Of a stretch of 64,000 nucleotides of DNA, positions 25,948 to 34,464 are shown one piece after another; positions within the stretch are counted from its first letter, which is position 1; every line of letters starts with the position of its first letter. The notes under the pieces are model-generated. The model was not told the DNA's origin. It saw only the letters and a program-made list of their open reading frames with translations, and did not search any database. Made by a program: the position numbers and the translations under genes. The stretch is from JAKAWQ01 sp035509315 (lineage in GTDB: Bacteria; Pseudomonadota; Alphaproteobacteria; Acetobacterales; Acetobacteraceae): NCBI GenBank assembly GCA_035509315.1, contig DATJLS010000059.1, forward strand, positions 1 to 64,000, given 5' to 3'.

Positions 25948-26976
25948 ATGCGCTGGAACCGCAGCGTGACCGTGGTTGGCGTGCACGCGGAGGGCGAAGT
26001 CGGGAGGGTGATCACCGGCGGGGTTCTGCCGCCGCCCGGAGCCAGCATGTTCGCGCGGATGCGCCATCTCGCCGAGAAGGATGACGGGCTGCGCCGGCTG
26101 CTTCTGTTCGAGCCGCGCGGCGCGGTGAACCATTCCGTGAATCTGGTGACACCCCCCTGCGCGCCGGAAGCGGATTTCGGCCTGATCATTATGGAATCAC
26201 AGTATTACGTGCCGATGTCCGGCTCGAACATGATCTGCGCCGTCACCGCCGTGCTGGAGACCGGCCTTCTTCCGATGCGCGAGCCCGAGACGCGGCTCAC
26301 CGTCGATACGCCGGGCGGCCTCGTCCATGTCGAGGCGCAATGCCGCGGCGGGCGCTGCGCGCTTGTGAGCTTCCGCAACGTGCCGTCCTTCGTGCTGCAC
26401 CGGGACCGGATCATCAAAGTCGCCGGATTCGGCGAGGTCCTGGTCGATGTCGCCTATGGCGGCATGATGTATGCGATCGTGGATGCACAAAAACTGGGCT
26501 TTGCGCTCATTCCGGATGAGGCGCGAGAGCTCGTCGCGCTCGGCGAACGGATCAAGGCCGCCGCCGCCGAGCAGCTTCCCGCCGCGCACCCGGAGAACCC
26601 CGAGATCCACACCGTGAACCAGACGCTGTTCGCCGGCCCGCTCACCGAGACCACGAACGGAAAGACGGCACGCAACACGGTGGTGATCTCGCCCGGCCGG
26701 CTCGACCGCTCGCCCTGCGGCACCGGGACCTCGGCTCGCCTCGCGCTGCTTCATGCGCGGGGCGAGATCGCGCCGGGCGAGGTGCTCGACCATGTTTCGA
26801 TCATCGGCTCGCATTTCCTCGGCACGGTCGAGGAGGCCACAAGGGCAGGCGATGTGCCGGCGGTGATCAATCGCATCTCCGGGCGTGGGTTCATCACCGG
26901 CATCACCCAATATGGAATCGATCCGGAGGATCCCTATCCGCAGGGATTCACGGTGCCGGACCTCTGGTTCCAGTGA
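25948..26976 (+). CDS. proline racemase-family enzyme (hydroxyproline epimerase/dehydratase class), Ser/Cys active site
   Basis: A 342-residue member of the proline racemase superfamily. In the family two catalytic residues sit on opposite sides of the substrate. Here the first is Ser91 in YVPMSGSNMICAVTAVLETG, where racemases have Cys, and the second is Cys257 in DRSPCGTGTSARLALLHARG. The Ser/Cys pair is one of the known variants, besides Cys/Cys (racemase, 4-hydroxyproline 2-epimerase) and Cys/Thr (trans-3-hydroxyproline dehydratase). I therefore do not call one reaction. It forms a two-gene unit with the GntR regulator; no other hydroxyproline-pathway gene is adjacent. Confidence 0.85.
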   Translation: MRWNRSVTVVGVHAEGEVGRVITGGVLPPPGASMFARMRHLAEKDDGLRRLLLFEPRGAVNHSVNLVTPPCAPEADFGLIIMESQYYVPMSGSNMICAVTAVLETGLLPMREPETRLTVDTPGGLVHVEAQCRGGRCALVSFRNVPSFVLHRDRIIKVAGFGEVLVDVAYGGMMYAIVDAQKLGFALIPDEARELVALGERIKAAAAEQLPAAHPENPEIHTVNQTLFAGPLTETTNGKTARNTVVISPGRLDRSPCGTGTSARLALLHARGEIAPGEVLDHVSIIGSHFLGTVEEATRAGDVPAVINRISGRGFITGITQYGIDPEDPYPQGFTVPDLWFQ

Positions 26977-27030
26977 GGCGGATGGGCGCTCGGCCAGATC
27001 AATAGGGCTTCCGGCGGATAAGCGGGGTGA

Positions 27031-27100
27031 TCCGCCAAGGCCATGAAATGGACCGGAAAAAAATAAACTTAGAGCATGACGATCGAAATCATCATGCCCT
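27031..27100 (+). repeat. R2 dispersed intergenic repeat with terminal hairpin
   Basis: The segment tccgccaaggccatgaaatg followed by an A-rich stretch and the dyad GCATGA (27074-27079)/TCATGC (27092-27097) matches the copy at 59999-60081 in order and spacing, with a deletion of about 12 nt. It sits between the convergent proline-racemase and thiL genes and overlaps the thiL 3' end by a base or two, so it may also end transcription. Confidence 0.55.
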
Positions 27101-28100
27101 AAAAATGGCTCCAGCCGGGGCGGGAGAATGTCATGGCGGCCCCATCCGCTCCGCGCACCGTGACCCCGGGCGCGCCCAAGGTGAAGCGGCCGATATTCGT
27201 CACGGCGAGCCCCGTGCGCGCGGCCTCTTTCTCAAGCACGGGTTCCCGGGCGCGTGGGACGGCGAGGAGCAGCTCGTAATCATCCCCGCCGGTCAGGCAG
27301 CGCTGGAGCCAGTCAGGCCTCCAGGCGGGGCCGGCCGCGCGGGCGGACGCCGAGAGTGGCACGCGCGCCGCTTCGATCTCCGCGGCCACCGAGCCGGCGC
27401 GGCAGAGATGGCCGAGATCCTGAACGAGCCCGTCCGAAATATCCATCGCAGCAGCAGCGAAATCGGCAAGGCGAAGCCCGAGCCGCGGCACCGGCAGGCG
27501 GTAGCGCTGCACGAAATGGCCCAAGGGATCCAAGGTGGGATCTGACGCGGGATCCAGGATGGGATCGGCGAGCTCTCCGCGGAGCACGGCAAGGCCGAGC
27601 GCGGCATCACCGATCGTGCCGGTGACCCAGATGCCGTGGCCGGCGGCCGCGCCCTGGCGCAGGACCGCCCTGCCCGCCTCCACGGTGCCGATGGCCGTGA
27701 GCGAGAGCGCGAGCGGGCCGGCGGTCGCGGTCGTGTCGCCGCCGAGGAGCGCGATCCCGAATTCACGCTGATCCTCGGCAAGGCCGGCGGCGAAGGCGGC
27801 GAACCAATCGTCCTTCGTGCCGTGCGGTGCGGCAATGGTGAGGAGATAGCCGAGCGGGGTGGCCGCCTTCGCCGCGATGTCCGAGAGATTGACGCGCAGG
27901 AGCTTGCGCGCGACGAGGTCCGGCGGATCGTCGGGCAGGAAGTGCACGCCGCCGAGCATCGCATCGACCGTGAGCACGAGTTCCCTGCCCGGCGGGGGGC
28001 TGAGGAGGGCGGCATCGTCCGCAAGGCCGAGGGCCTCCTTATGCGCGAGCGGGCGGAAATAGCGCGCGATCAGCGCGAATTCCCGCGGCAGGTCGCTCAT
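27099..28100 (-). CDS. thiL: thiamine-monophosphate kinase
   Basis: Phosphorylates thiamine monophosphate to the diphosphate. Family marks: start FALIARYFRPLA, DDAALLSPPPGRELVLTVDA, RKLLRVNLSDIAAKAATPLG, LLGGDTTATAGPLALSLTAI, MDISDGLVQDLGHLC and LTGGDDYELL. The 333-residue length is usual. I start at ATG 28100, which overlaps the nusB stop (28097-28100); the open frame further upstream to 28337 is antisense extension. A short Asp-Pro-Leu-rich insertion (ADPILDPASDPTLDPLGHF) lies before the MDISDG motif. Last gene of the riboflavin/nusB run. Confidence 0.94.
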   Translation of the reverse strand: MSDLPREFALIARYFRPLAHKEALGLADDAALLSPPPGRELVLTVDAMLGGVHFLPDDPPDLVARKLLRVNLSDIAAKAATPLGYLLTIAAPHGTKDDWFAAFAAGLAEDQREFGIALLGGDTTATAGPLALSLTAIGTVEAGRAVLRQGAAAGHGIWVTGTIGDAALGLAVLRGELADPILDPASDPTLDPLGHFVQRYRLPVPRLGLRLADFAAAAMDISDGLVQDLGHLCRAGSVAAEIEAARVPLSASARAAGPAWRPDWLQRCLTGGDDYELLLAVPRAREPVLEKEAARTGLAVTNIGRFTLGAPGVTVRGADGAAMTFSRPGWSHF

Positions 28101-28615
28101 TGTTGTTTTGCTTGTTGTTTTGCTGGGGCGGGAAACTCGGCCGGGTGGAGGGTGCGGGCGATCCTGTCGAGCACGCCGTTCACGAGGCCCGGCTCGTCGC
28201 CCCAGAAGAAGCCGTGCGCGATGTCGAGATATTCGTTGATGACGACGCGGGCTGGCGGCCCTCCCGGCATCGCAAGCTCGGCGATGCCGGCGCGCAGGAG
28301 GGAGCGCAGGACAGGATCGAGCCGCTCGATCGGCCAATCGGGCGGGAGCGCTTCGGTGAGCAGGACGTCGCGCTCCGCCTGACCCGCGGTCGCGGCGCGG
28401 ACGATGCGCGCGAAGAGCGCGGTCTCGGCCTCGGGCACGTTTCCTTCCTCATAGCCGCCGGACTCCGCGGCGAGGCCGAGGCGATGGCGCAGAAACTGGT
28501 CGATCACCTGATCGGCGGGATCGCCCGCCTGGTCGATCTGAAAGAGCGCCTGCACGGAAGCCAGCCGGGCGGCGGTGCGCCGGCGCGGGGGTGAGGCGGC
28601 GGGCGGGCGTGTCAT
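28097..28615 (-). CDS. nusB: transcription antitermination protein NusB
   Basis: RNA-binding factor for rRNA antitermination, here 172 residues. It begins with a basic segment rich in Pro and Arg, then RLASVQALFQIDQAGDPADQ, the first NusB helix. The core continues with FARIVRAAT, IERLDPVLRSLLRAGIAELA and VVINEYLDIAHGFFWGDEPG, ending VNGVLDRIART. The C terminus is a Lys/Gln repeat (AKQQAKQQ). It overlaps ribH upstream and thiL downstream by 4 bp each. The ribH-nusB-thiL order is typical of alphaproteobacteria. Confidence 0.95.
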   Translation of the reverse strand: MTRPPAASPPRRRTAARLASVQALFQIDQAGDPADQVIDQFLRHRLGLAAESGGYEEGNVPEAETALFARIVRAATAGQAERDVLLTEALPPDWPIERLDPVLRSLLRAGIAELAMPGGPPARVVINEYLDIAHGFFWGDEPGLVNGVLDRIARTLHPAEFPAPAKQQAKQQ

Positions 28616-29193
28616 TCGCCTACTTCTCTCTCGGCGCCCTCTTCTCTCTCGGCGCCCTCTCCCTTTGCACCCTCCCCAGCCGGGCTGCCGCGCCAGGCGG
28701 CGCCGAAACGGCGCGCGGCGGCGATCTGCATCAGCGCGGCGCGCGCCGCCTCGGCGCCCTTGTTGGGGCCTCGGTTCGGGCCATTGTCCGGGGTGGCGGC
28801 ACGGGCGATGGCCTGGTCGAGCCGATCGACGGTGAGAAGGCCGGTGCCGAGGGCGATGCCGAACTGCAGCGCCACACGCATCAGGCCGGCCATCGCTTCG
28901 CGGCAGATATATTCGTAATGGTCGGTCTCGCCGCGCACCACGCAGCCGAGCGCGATGAACCCGTCATGGCGGGGCGGGCCGCGAAGCACGATGCGGATGG
29001 CCTGGGGAAGCTCGAAGGCGCCGGCGATGTCGAGCGTCTCGAAGCTGGCGCCGGAGCCGGCAAGAATATGCTCCGCCCCTTCGGAGAGCCTGTCCACGAC
29101 CTTGCGATAATAGGGGGCGCGGACGATGAGGAGGTGCGGAGCCGGTCCCGCGACCTCCACCGGAGCAGCAGCCTCTGCGTCTTCCGTGCTCAT
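28612..29193 (-). CDS. ribH: 6,7-dimethyl-8-ribityllumazine synthase
   Basis: Penultimate enzyme of riboflavin synthesis. The 193-residue protein has HLLIVRAPYYRKVVDRLSEG, the substrate loop DIAGAFELPQAIRIVLRG, ALGCVVRGETDHYEYICREA with the active-site His, and FGIALGTGLLTVDRLDQAIA. It carries an extra C-terminal tail of about 20 residues made of Glu, Gly, Arg and Ala, encoded by an imperfect repeat of about 19 bp (tctctctcggcgccctctt on the plus strand, 28623-28665). The tail may have grown by slippage. ATGA overlaps with both neighbours. Confidence 0.94.
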   Translation of the reverse strand: MSTEDAEAAAPVEVAGPAPHLLIVRAPYYRKVVDRLSEGAEHILAGSGASFETLDIAGAFELPQAIRIVLRGPPRHDGFIALGCVVRGETDHYEYICREAMAGLMRVALQFGIALGTGLLTVDRLDQAIARAATPDNGPNRGPNKGAEAARAALMQIAAARRFGAAWRGSPAGEGAKGEGAEREEGAEREVGE

Positions 29194-30308
29194 TCGCCGG
29201 GCGCGTCCCCGATCGGGAGCTGGGCGACGATGTCGAGCCCGTAACCTTCGAGCCCGACGATCGTGCGCTGCGTGTTGGAGAGAAGGATCATCCGCCGTAC
29301 CCCGAGATCGACGAGGATCTGCGCGCCGATACCGTAATCGCGAAGCTCGCGGTTCGGGCGCGGGCTTGCCTCCACCGTGAGCACACGCTCCGAGAGCGCG
29401 GTCGGCCGCGAGTCGCGTATCAGCACCACGGCGCCGCGGCCCTCGGCGGCGATCCGCCGCATCGCGCCGTGCAGCGTGTCCCAGGCCGGGCCGCCCAGCA
29501 TGTCATGCACGAGATCGACCGCGTGCATGCGCACCAGCACCGGCTCGGGTCCCGCGAGATCGCCCTTCGCCAGCACGAGATGCTCGGCATATTCGACCGT
29601 GTTGGCATAGACGAGGAGCTTCCACTCGCCGCCCTCGGCATGGTGCAGCATGCCTTCGGAGACACGGCGCACCAGCCGCTCGGTGCGGCGGCGATAGGCG
29701 ATGAGATCGGCGATCGTGCCGAGCTTGAGATTGTGGCGCTGGGCGAAGGCGACGAGGTCGGGCAGCCGGGCCATGGTGCCGTCATCGTTCATGATCTCGC
29801 AGATCACGCCCGAAGGATTGAGCCCGGCGAGGCGGGCGATATCCACTGCCGCCTCGGTATGGCCAGCGCGGACGAGCGCACCCCCCTCGCGCGCCACCAG
29901 CGGAAAGACGTGGCCGGGGCTCACGATATCCTCGCGCCTCTTCTCGGGATTGATGGCGACCGCGATGGTGTGCGCGCGGTCGGCCGCCGAAATGCCCGTG
30001 GTCACGCCTTCGCGCGCCTCGATCGAGACGGTGAAGGCTGTCTGCAGGCGCGAGCGGTTGGAGTGGCTCATCAGAGTGAGCCCGAGCTGCTCCACCCGCG
30101 GACGGGTGAGCGCGAGGCAGATCAGGCCGCGGGCATGCCGGGCCATGAAATTGACGATCTCGGGAGTCGCGAACTGCGCAGGGATGACGAGATCGCCTTC
30201 ATTCTCGCGATCCTCGTCATCGACGAGAATGAACATGCGCCCGGCGCGCGCCTCGGCGATCAGCTCCTCGATCGAGGAAAGATAGTCGGAAAGCAGGGCG
30301 GTTTTCAT
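29190..30308 (-). CDS. ribB: 3,4-dihydroxy-2-butanone-4-phosphate synthase with degenerate GTP cyclohydrolase II domain (RibBX type)
   Basis: Residues 1-200 form an intact RibB domain: IEELIAEARAGRMFILVDDE, DRENEGDLVIPAQFATPEIV, MSHSNRSRLQTAFTVSIEAR, GHVFPLVAREGGALVRAGHT. The C-terminal half has the RibA fold (RELRDYGIGAQILVDLGVRR, LVGLEGYGLDIV-like end). The zinc site that should read H-S-E-C-L-T-G-D is instead MHAVDLVHDMLG, and the downstream Cys pair is absent. GTP cyclohydrolase II activity is therefore not expected. This matches the RibBX arrangement known in alphaproteobacteria, and a separate ribA must exist elsewhere. Overlaps ribE and ribH by 4 bp. Confidence 0.93.
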   Translation of the reverse strand: MKTALLSDYLSSIEELIAEARAGRMFILVDDEDRENEGDLVIPAQFATPEIVNFMARHARGLICLALTRPRVEQLGLTLMSHSNRSRLQTAFTVSIEAREGVTTGISAADRAHTIAVAINPEKRREDIVSPGHVFPLVAREGGALVRAGHTEAAVDIARLAGLNPSGVICEIMNDDGTMARLPDLVAFAQRHNLKLGTIADLIAYRRRTERLVRRVSEGMLHHAEGGEWKLLVYANTVEYAEHLVLAKGDLAGPEPVLVRMHAVDLVHDMLGGPAWDTLHGAMRRIAAEGRGAVVLIRDSRPTALSERVLTVEASPRPNRELRDYGIGAQILVDLGVRRMILLSNTQRTIVGLEGYGLDIVAQLPIGDAPGE

Positions 30309-30907
30309 GACTGCGTCTCGATGAGGCGGGCGACATAGCGGGCGAGCATGTCGATCTCCAGATTGACCGCATCGCCCGGCGCGAGCGTGCCGAAGCGTGT
30401 CACGCTTGCCGTGTGCGGGATGATGTTCACGCCGAAATCATCCGGCCCGACCTCGTTGACGGTGAGCGAGACGCCATCCACGGCGATGCTGCCCTTGACC
30501 GCAACGAAGCGGGCGAGCGATGGCTGCAGACGGAAGCGCCAGCGCACCGAGCCATGCTCGGGCGTCGCCTCGAGCGCCTCGCCGATCCCGTCCACATGGC
30601 CGGAGACGAGATGCCCGCCGAGCTCGTCGCCGAGGTGAAGGCTGCGCTCGAGATTGACACGGGTGCCCGGGCGCCATTGGCCAAGCGTGGTGCAGGCGAG
30701 AGTCTCGGCCGAGACATCGGCGGCGAATTTGTTCGCCCCGACGGCGACCGCGGTAAGGCAGCAGCCGGAGCAGGCGATCGAGGCGCCGGGAGCGATGGAG
30801 GAAATGTCCGGCCAGGGCGCGGCGATCGTGATCCGCATATCGGTACGATCCGCGACCGGCGTGATCGCCCGCACCGTGCCGAGGGCGGTGACGATGCCGG
30901 TGAACAT
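30305..30907 (-). CDS. ribE: riboflavin synthase alpha chain
   Basis: Dismutates two lumazine molecules to riboflavin. The 200-residue protein opens MFTGIVTALGTVRAITP and has two lumazine-binding repeats: first SIACSGCCLTAVAVG and FAADVSAETL, second LGGHLVSGHVDGIGEALEAT, IAVDGVSLTVNEVG and IIPHTASVTRFGTLAPGDAV. NLEIDMLARYVARL closes the second barrel. It is 3 bp after ribD and overlaps ribB. Confidence 0.95.
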   Translation of the reverse strand: MFTGIVTALGTVRAITPVADRTDMRITIAAPWPDISSIAPGASIACSGCCLTAVAVGANKFAADVSAETLACTTLGQWRPGTRVNLERSLHLGDELGGHLVSGHVDGIGEALEATPEHGSVRWRFRLQPSLARFVAVKGSIAVDGVSLTVNEVGPDDFGVNIIPHTASVTRFGTLAPGDAVNLEIDMLARYVARLIETQS

Positions 30908-30910
30908 CCG

Positions 30911-32014
30911 TCAACGGACCTGCACGAACTCGGTCAACACATCCACTCCAAGCGAAAGGCTCCTCAGCCGCCGAAAGCGCGGCATGGCGGCGAGTTCGGT
31001 GATCCCGAGCGCGGCGGCGGCCGGCCAGCCATCCGCGCCGAGCAGCGCCGGGGCATGGAACCAGGCGAGCCGGTCCACGAGATCGGCTCGCAGAAGGCCG
31101 GCGGCAAGACCCGCCCCGCCCTCGGCGAGGACGGAGGTCAGGCCCGCGGCGCCGAGGGCGGCCAGCGCGGCGGAAAGATCGATGCCAATGCTGGCGGACG
31201 GCAGAGCGAAAAGCCGGACCCCCAGCCCGGCGAGCGCGGCGGCGCGGATCCGATCGGCGCCTTCGCGATGGAGAACCCAGGTCGGGATATCCCGCGCCGT
31301 CGCGACCAGCCTCGCGGTGAGAGGCAGGCGCAGCCCGCTATCGGCGATGACGCGCACGAGCGGCCTTGCCCGGTAGCCCGGAAGCCGGCAGGTGAGCTCC
31401 GGATCGTCGGCGAGCACGGTGCCGATGCCGATGAGCACGGCATCGTGCCGGCCGCGCATCGCATGGGCGGCGCGGCGGGCGTCCTCACCGGTGATCCAGC
31501 GGCTCTCGCCCCCGTGCGTGGCGATCCTTCCATCGAGCGTGGCGGCGAGCTTGAGCGTCAGCGCCGGGCGGCCCTTGCGCACACGGCTCAAGAACCCGGC
31601 GGTGACCTCTTCGGCCTCGGCGCCGAGCAGCCCTTCCTCGGCGGTGATGCCGGCGGCCGCGAGGCGCGTGAGGCCGGCACCATTGACGCGCGGATCCGGA
31701 TCACGCTGCGCGGCGACGACGCGCGCCACGCCGGCTTCGATCAGCGCCTCGGCGCAGGGGGGCGTGGCGCCATGATGGCTGCAGGGCTCGAGCGTGACAT
31801 AGGCGGTGGCACCCCGCGCACGCTCGCCGGCCATGGCGAGTGCCACCGTCTCGGCATGAGGGCGGCCACCCGGGGCCGTCATGCCGCGGCCAACCACCCT
31901 CCCCTCCCGCACCAGCACGCAGCCGACATTGGGGTTGGGCCAAGTCACGCCGAGGCCGCGCCTCGCGAGGCCGAGCGCGGCGCGCATATGGGCCGTGTCC
32001 ATGGCGGTCGCCAT
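30911..32014 (-). CDS. ribD: bifunctional riboflavin biosynthesis deaminase/reductase
   Basis: A 367-residue enzyme. The deaminase half has the zinc residues in GRPHAETVALAMAG and EPCSHHGATPPCAEALIEAG, and WPNPNVGCVLVREGRVVGRG. The reductase half begins near RPALTLKLAATLDGRIATHG, with SRWITGEDARRAAHAMRGRH and a late LAEGGAGLAAGLLRADLVDR. I use ATG 32014; the longer open frame is antisense to nrdR. It follows nrdR by 5 bp. Confidence 0.94.
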   Translation of the reverse strand: MATAMDTAHMRAALGLARRGLGVTWPNPNVGCVLVREGRVVGRGMTAPGGRPHAETVALAMAGERARGATAYVTLEPCSHHGATPPCAEALIEAGVARVVAAQRDPDPRVNGAGLTRLAAAGITAEEGLLGAEAEEVTAGFLSRVRKGRPALTLKLAATLDGRIATHGGESRWITGEDARRAAHAMRGRHDAVLIGIGTVLADDPELTCRLPGYRARPLVRVIADSGLRLPLTARLVATARDIPTWVLHREGADRIRAAALAGLGVRLFALPSASIGIDLSAALAALGAAGLTSVLAEGGAGLAAGLLRADLVDRLAWFHAPALLGADGWPAAAALGITELAAMPRFRRLRSLSLGVDVLTEFVQVR

Positions 32015-32019
32015 TCCCC

Positions 32020-32475
32020 TCAGCGCGGCTCGCCCAGGGCGCCGAGGAAAGCGCCGAAATCGGCGGCCTCGCGGAAATCGCGATAGACGCTGGCGAAGCG
32101 GATATAGGCGACCGCATCCACCTCCTTCAGTGTCTCCATCACCGATTCGCCGATCTGTTTCGATGGAATATCGGGCTCCCCGCTCGCCTCCAACTTGCGG
32201 ACGATGCCGCTCACGATGCGCTCGATCCGCTCCTCGTCGACCGGGCGCTTGCGGAGCGCCACGCGGATCGAACGGGCAAGCTTGTCGCGATCGAAAGGCT
32301 CCCGGCTCCCATCCGACTTGATGACGACGAGCTCGCGAAGCTGCACACGCTCGATGGTGGTGAAGCGCTGGCCGCAAGCGGTGCAGGAACGCCGACGGCG
32401 GATCGCCGCGCCGTCCTCGGTCGGGCGGCTGTCCTTCACCTGGGTATCGTCGTGGCCGCAATAGGGACAGCGCAT
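32020..32475 (-). CDS. nrdR: transcriptional repressor NrdR
   Basis: ATP/dATP-sensing repressor of ribonucleotide reductase genes. The 151-residue protein begins with the zinc ribbon MRCPYCGHDDTQVKDSRPTE, then RRRRSCTACGQRFTTIERVQ. The ATP-cone follows: IKSDGSREPFDRDKLARSIR, RKRPVDEERIERIVSGIVRK and VAYIRFASVYRDF. Location between glyA and ribD is common in alphaproteobacteria. Confidence 0.97.
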   Translation of the reverse strand: MRCPYCGHDDTQVKDSRPTEDGAAIRRRRSCTACGQRFTTIERVQLRELVVIKSDGSREPFDRDKLARSIRVALRKRPVDEERIERIVSGIVRKLEASGEPDIPSKQIGESVMETLKEVDAVAYIRFASVYRDFREAADFGAFLGALGEPR

Positions 32476-32484
32476 GGAGAGGGT

Positions 32485-33801
32485 TCAGGGCTTGGGGTAG
32501 ATCGGGAACTGGGCGCAGAGCGCCCGCACGCGGGCGCCGACCGATTCCTCGGCGGCACTGTTGGTCCCGTCATTCGAGGCGGAAAGGCCGCTCAGCACCT
32601 CGTCGATGAGAAGGCCGATCTCGCGGAACTCGGCCGTGCCGAAACCGCGCGTGGTGGCCGCCGGGCTGCCGAGGCGGATACCCGAGGTGACGGTGGGCTT
32701 TTCGGGATCGAACGGAATCGCGTTCTTGTTGGCGGTGATATGCGCGCGCTCCAAGCTTGCCTCCGCGGCCTTGCCGGTCACGCGACGCGGACGGAGATCG
32801 ACGAGAAGGAGATGGCAATCGGTCCCGCCGGTGACGATCGCGAGCCCCCGCGCGGCGAGGGTTTCGGCGAGCATGCGGGCATTCTCCTGCACCGCGCGCT
32901 GATAAGCATGAAACTCCGGACGCAGCGCCTCGCCGAAGGCAGCGGCCTTGGCAGCGATGACATGCATCAGCGGCCCGCCTTGCAGGCCGGGGAAGATCGC
33001 CGAATTGATCTTCTTGCCGATCTCCGGGTCGTTGGCGAGGATCATGCCGCCGCGCGGGCCACGGAGCGTTTTGTGCGTCGTGGTGGTGACGACATGGGCA
33101 TGGGGCAGCGGGCTCGGGAAGAGCCCGGCGGCGACCAGCCCGGCGAAATGCGCCATGTCCACCATGAAATGGGCACCGACGGCGTCGGCCGCGCGGCGGA
33201 TGCGGGTGAAATCGATGAAGCGGGGATAGGCCGAGCCGCCGGCGATGATGAGCCTGGGCTTCTCCTGCTCGGCCAGGCGCTCCAGCTCCTCGTAATCGAG
33301 GAGACCGTCCTCGTGGCGAACGCCGTACTGAACGGCATGGAACCATTTGCCCGAGATGTTGGGCGCGGCACCGTGGGTGAGATGGCCGCCCGCCGCGAGG
33401 CTCATCCCGAGGATCGTATCCCCCGGCCTGAGCAGGGCGAGAAAGACCGCCTCATTGGCCTGGGCGCCCGAGTGCGGTTGGACATTGGCGAAGCCGCAGC
33501 CGAAAATCTCTCGGGCGCGTTTGATCGCAAGCTCCTCGGCGATGTCCACCGCCGCGCAACCGCCGTAATAGCGCCTTCCGGGATAGCCCTCGGCATATTT
33601 GTTCGTAAGCACGCTGCCCTGGGCCTCGAGCACCGCGGCCGAGACCAGGTTCTCGCTCGCGATCAGCTCGATCCCGTCCTGCTCGCGCGCAAGCTCCGCG
33701 GCAAGGGCGGCGGCGAGCTCCGGGTCGGTCTCGGCAAGGGGGGCGGAGAAGAACCGTCCCGGCGCGAGCCCCGGCGAGACGGAACTGGCCTCATCATTCA
33801 T
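32485..33801 (-). CDS. glyA: serine hydroxymethyltransferase
   Basis: PLP enzyme that converts serine and tetrahydrofolate to glycine and methylene-THF. The 438-residue protein has ELAREQDGIELIASENLVSA, YAEGYPGRRYYGGCAAVDIA, the PLP lysine in VVTTTTHKTLRGPRGGMILA, and SGIRLGSPAATTRGFGTAEF. I prefer ATG 33801, with AGGAG 9 nt before it, to the TTG at 33819. First gene of the minus-strand run glyA-nrdR-ribD-ribE-ribB-ribH-nusB-thiL, all with gaps of 10 bp or less or overlaps. Confidence 0.97.
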   Translation of the reverse strand: MNDEASSVSPGLAPGRFFSAPLAETDPELAAALAAELAREQDGIELIASENLVSAAVLEAQGSVLTNKYAEGYPGRRYYGGCAAVDIAEELAIKRAREIFGCGFANVQPHSGAQANEAVFLALLRPGDTILGMSLAAGGHLTHGAAPNISGKWFHAVQYGVRHEDGLLDYEELERLAEQEKPRLIIAGGSAYPRFIDFTRIRRAADAVGAHFMVDMAHFAGLVAAGLFPSPLPHAHVVTTTTHKTLRGPRGGMILANDPEIGKKINSAIFPGLQGGPLMHVIAAKAAAFGEALRPEFHAYQRAVQENARMLAETLAARGLAIVTGGTDCHLLLVDLRPRRVTGKAAEASLERAHITANKNAIPFDPEKPTVTSGIRLGSPAATTRGFGTAEFREIGLLIDEVLSGLSASNDGTNSAAEESVGARVRALCAQFPIYPKP

Positions 33802-33917
33802 CCGGTACAACTCCTGCAAGCCCCGGAGGGCACCCCGGGCCGGGATGTCCCCAAAGTGGCGTGCTCTAGCATGGGCATGCCCCGCGGCAAAACGGAGCGG
33901 GCAAAACGGTCCGGCGA

Positions 33918-34397
33918 CTATTCGTCCCGGGAATCGCCCCCGAGTTGGCCAACGGGCTCGCCAACGGGGCGCGCGGCCGGCGCATGCTCCCCATATTGGG
34001 GCAGATCGTCGGTGATCGTGAACCAGGACGCCTTGGAACCGACGAAGATATGATGGCTCGGCCGGATGCCGGGCGCGTCGATAAGGGTGCCCATGGCGAC
34101 ATGGACGAAGGCGCCATCACGGACGAGGGAGTAGAGAAGCGAGCCGCATCGGCTGCAATGCGCGTCGTGGCCGGTCTCATCGCCAAAGATCATGAGACCG
34201 TCCCTGCCCTTGGTGACGACGAGCTTCTCGCGCGCGATGCCGGCGAACGGCTTGAAGGCCGAGCCCGTCGTGCGCCGGCAGTTCGCGCAATGGCAGTTGG
34301 CGGCATAAAGAAATTCGTCCGCCACGGCATAGCGCACGGCGCCGCAGAGACACTGCCCGGCGAGAATGCGGACATGGGATTTTCCTTGAGCGGTCAC
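33918..34397 (-). CDS. GFA-family zinc protein (glutathione-dependent formaldehyde-activating-like)
   Basis: The DUF636/GFA fold is shown by the Cys layout GQCLCGAVRYAV, NCHCANCRRTTGSAFKPFAG and HDAHCSRCGSLLYSLV, together with VAMGTLIDAPGIRPSHHIFV. Members bind two zinc ions; the founding Gfa enzyme joins formaldehyde and glutathione, but most homologues have unknown reactions. I chose a GTG at 34397, since the residues upstream do not look like the family. An in-frame ATG further out (34532) is possible. It is probably a single-gene unit. Confidence 0.85.
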   Translation of the reverse strand: MTAQGKSHVRILAGQCLCGAVRYAVADEFLYAANCHCANCRRTTGSAFKPFAGIAREKLVVTKGRDGLMIFGDETGHDAHCSRCGSLLYSLVRDGAFVHVAMGTLIDAPGIRPSHHIFVGSKASWFTITDDLPQYGEHAPAARPVGEPVGQLGGDSRDE

Positions 34398-34464
34398 GGC
34401 GCCTCTTTTTGAAACCGTGGATCGCAGCCGGTTTCGATCGAAAATCGGAACGATCCGCTGGACT

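Noticed and set aside
33802..33917. An FMN riboswitch ahead of the riboflavin run
   Set aside because: The 116-bp gap before glyA and the gaps inside the run are too short and lack the conserved FMN-element blocks.
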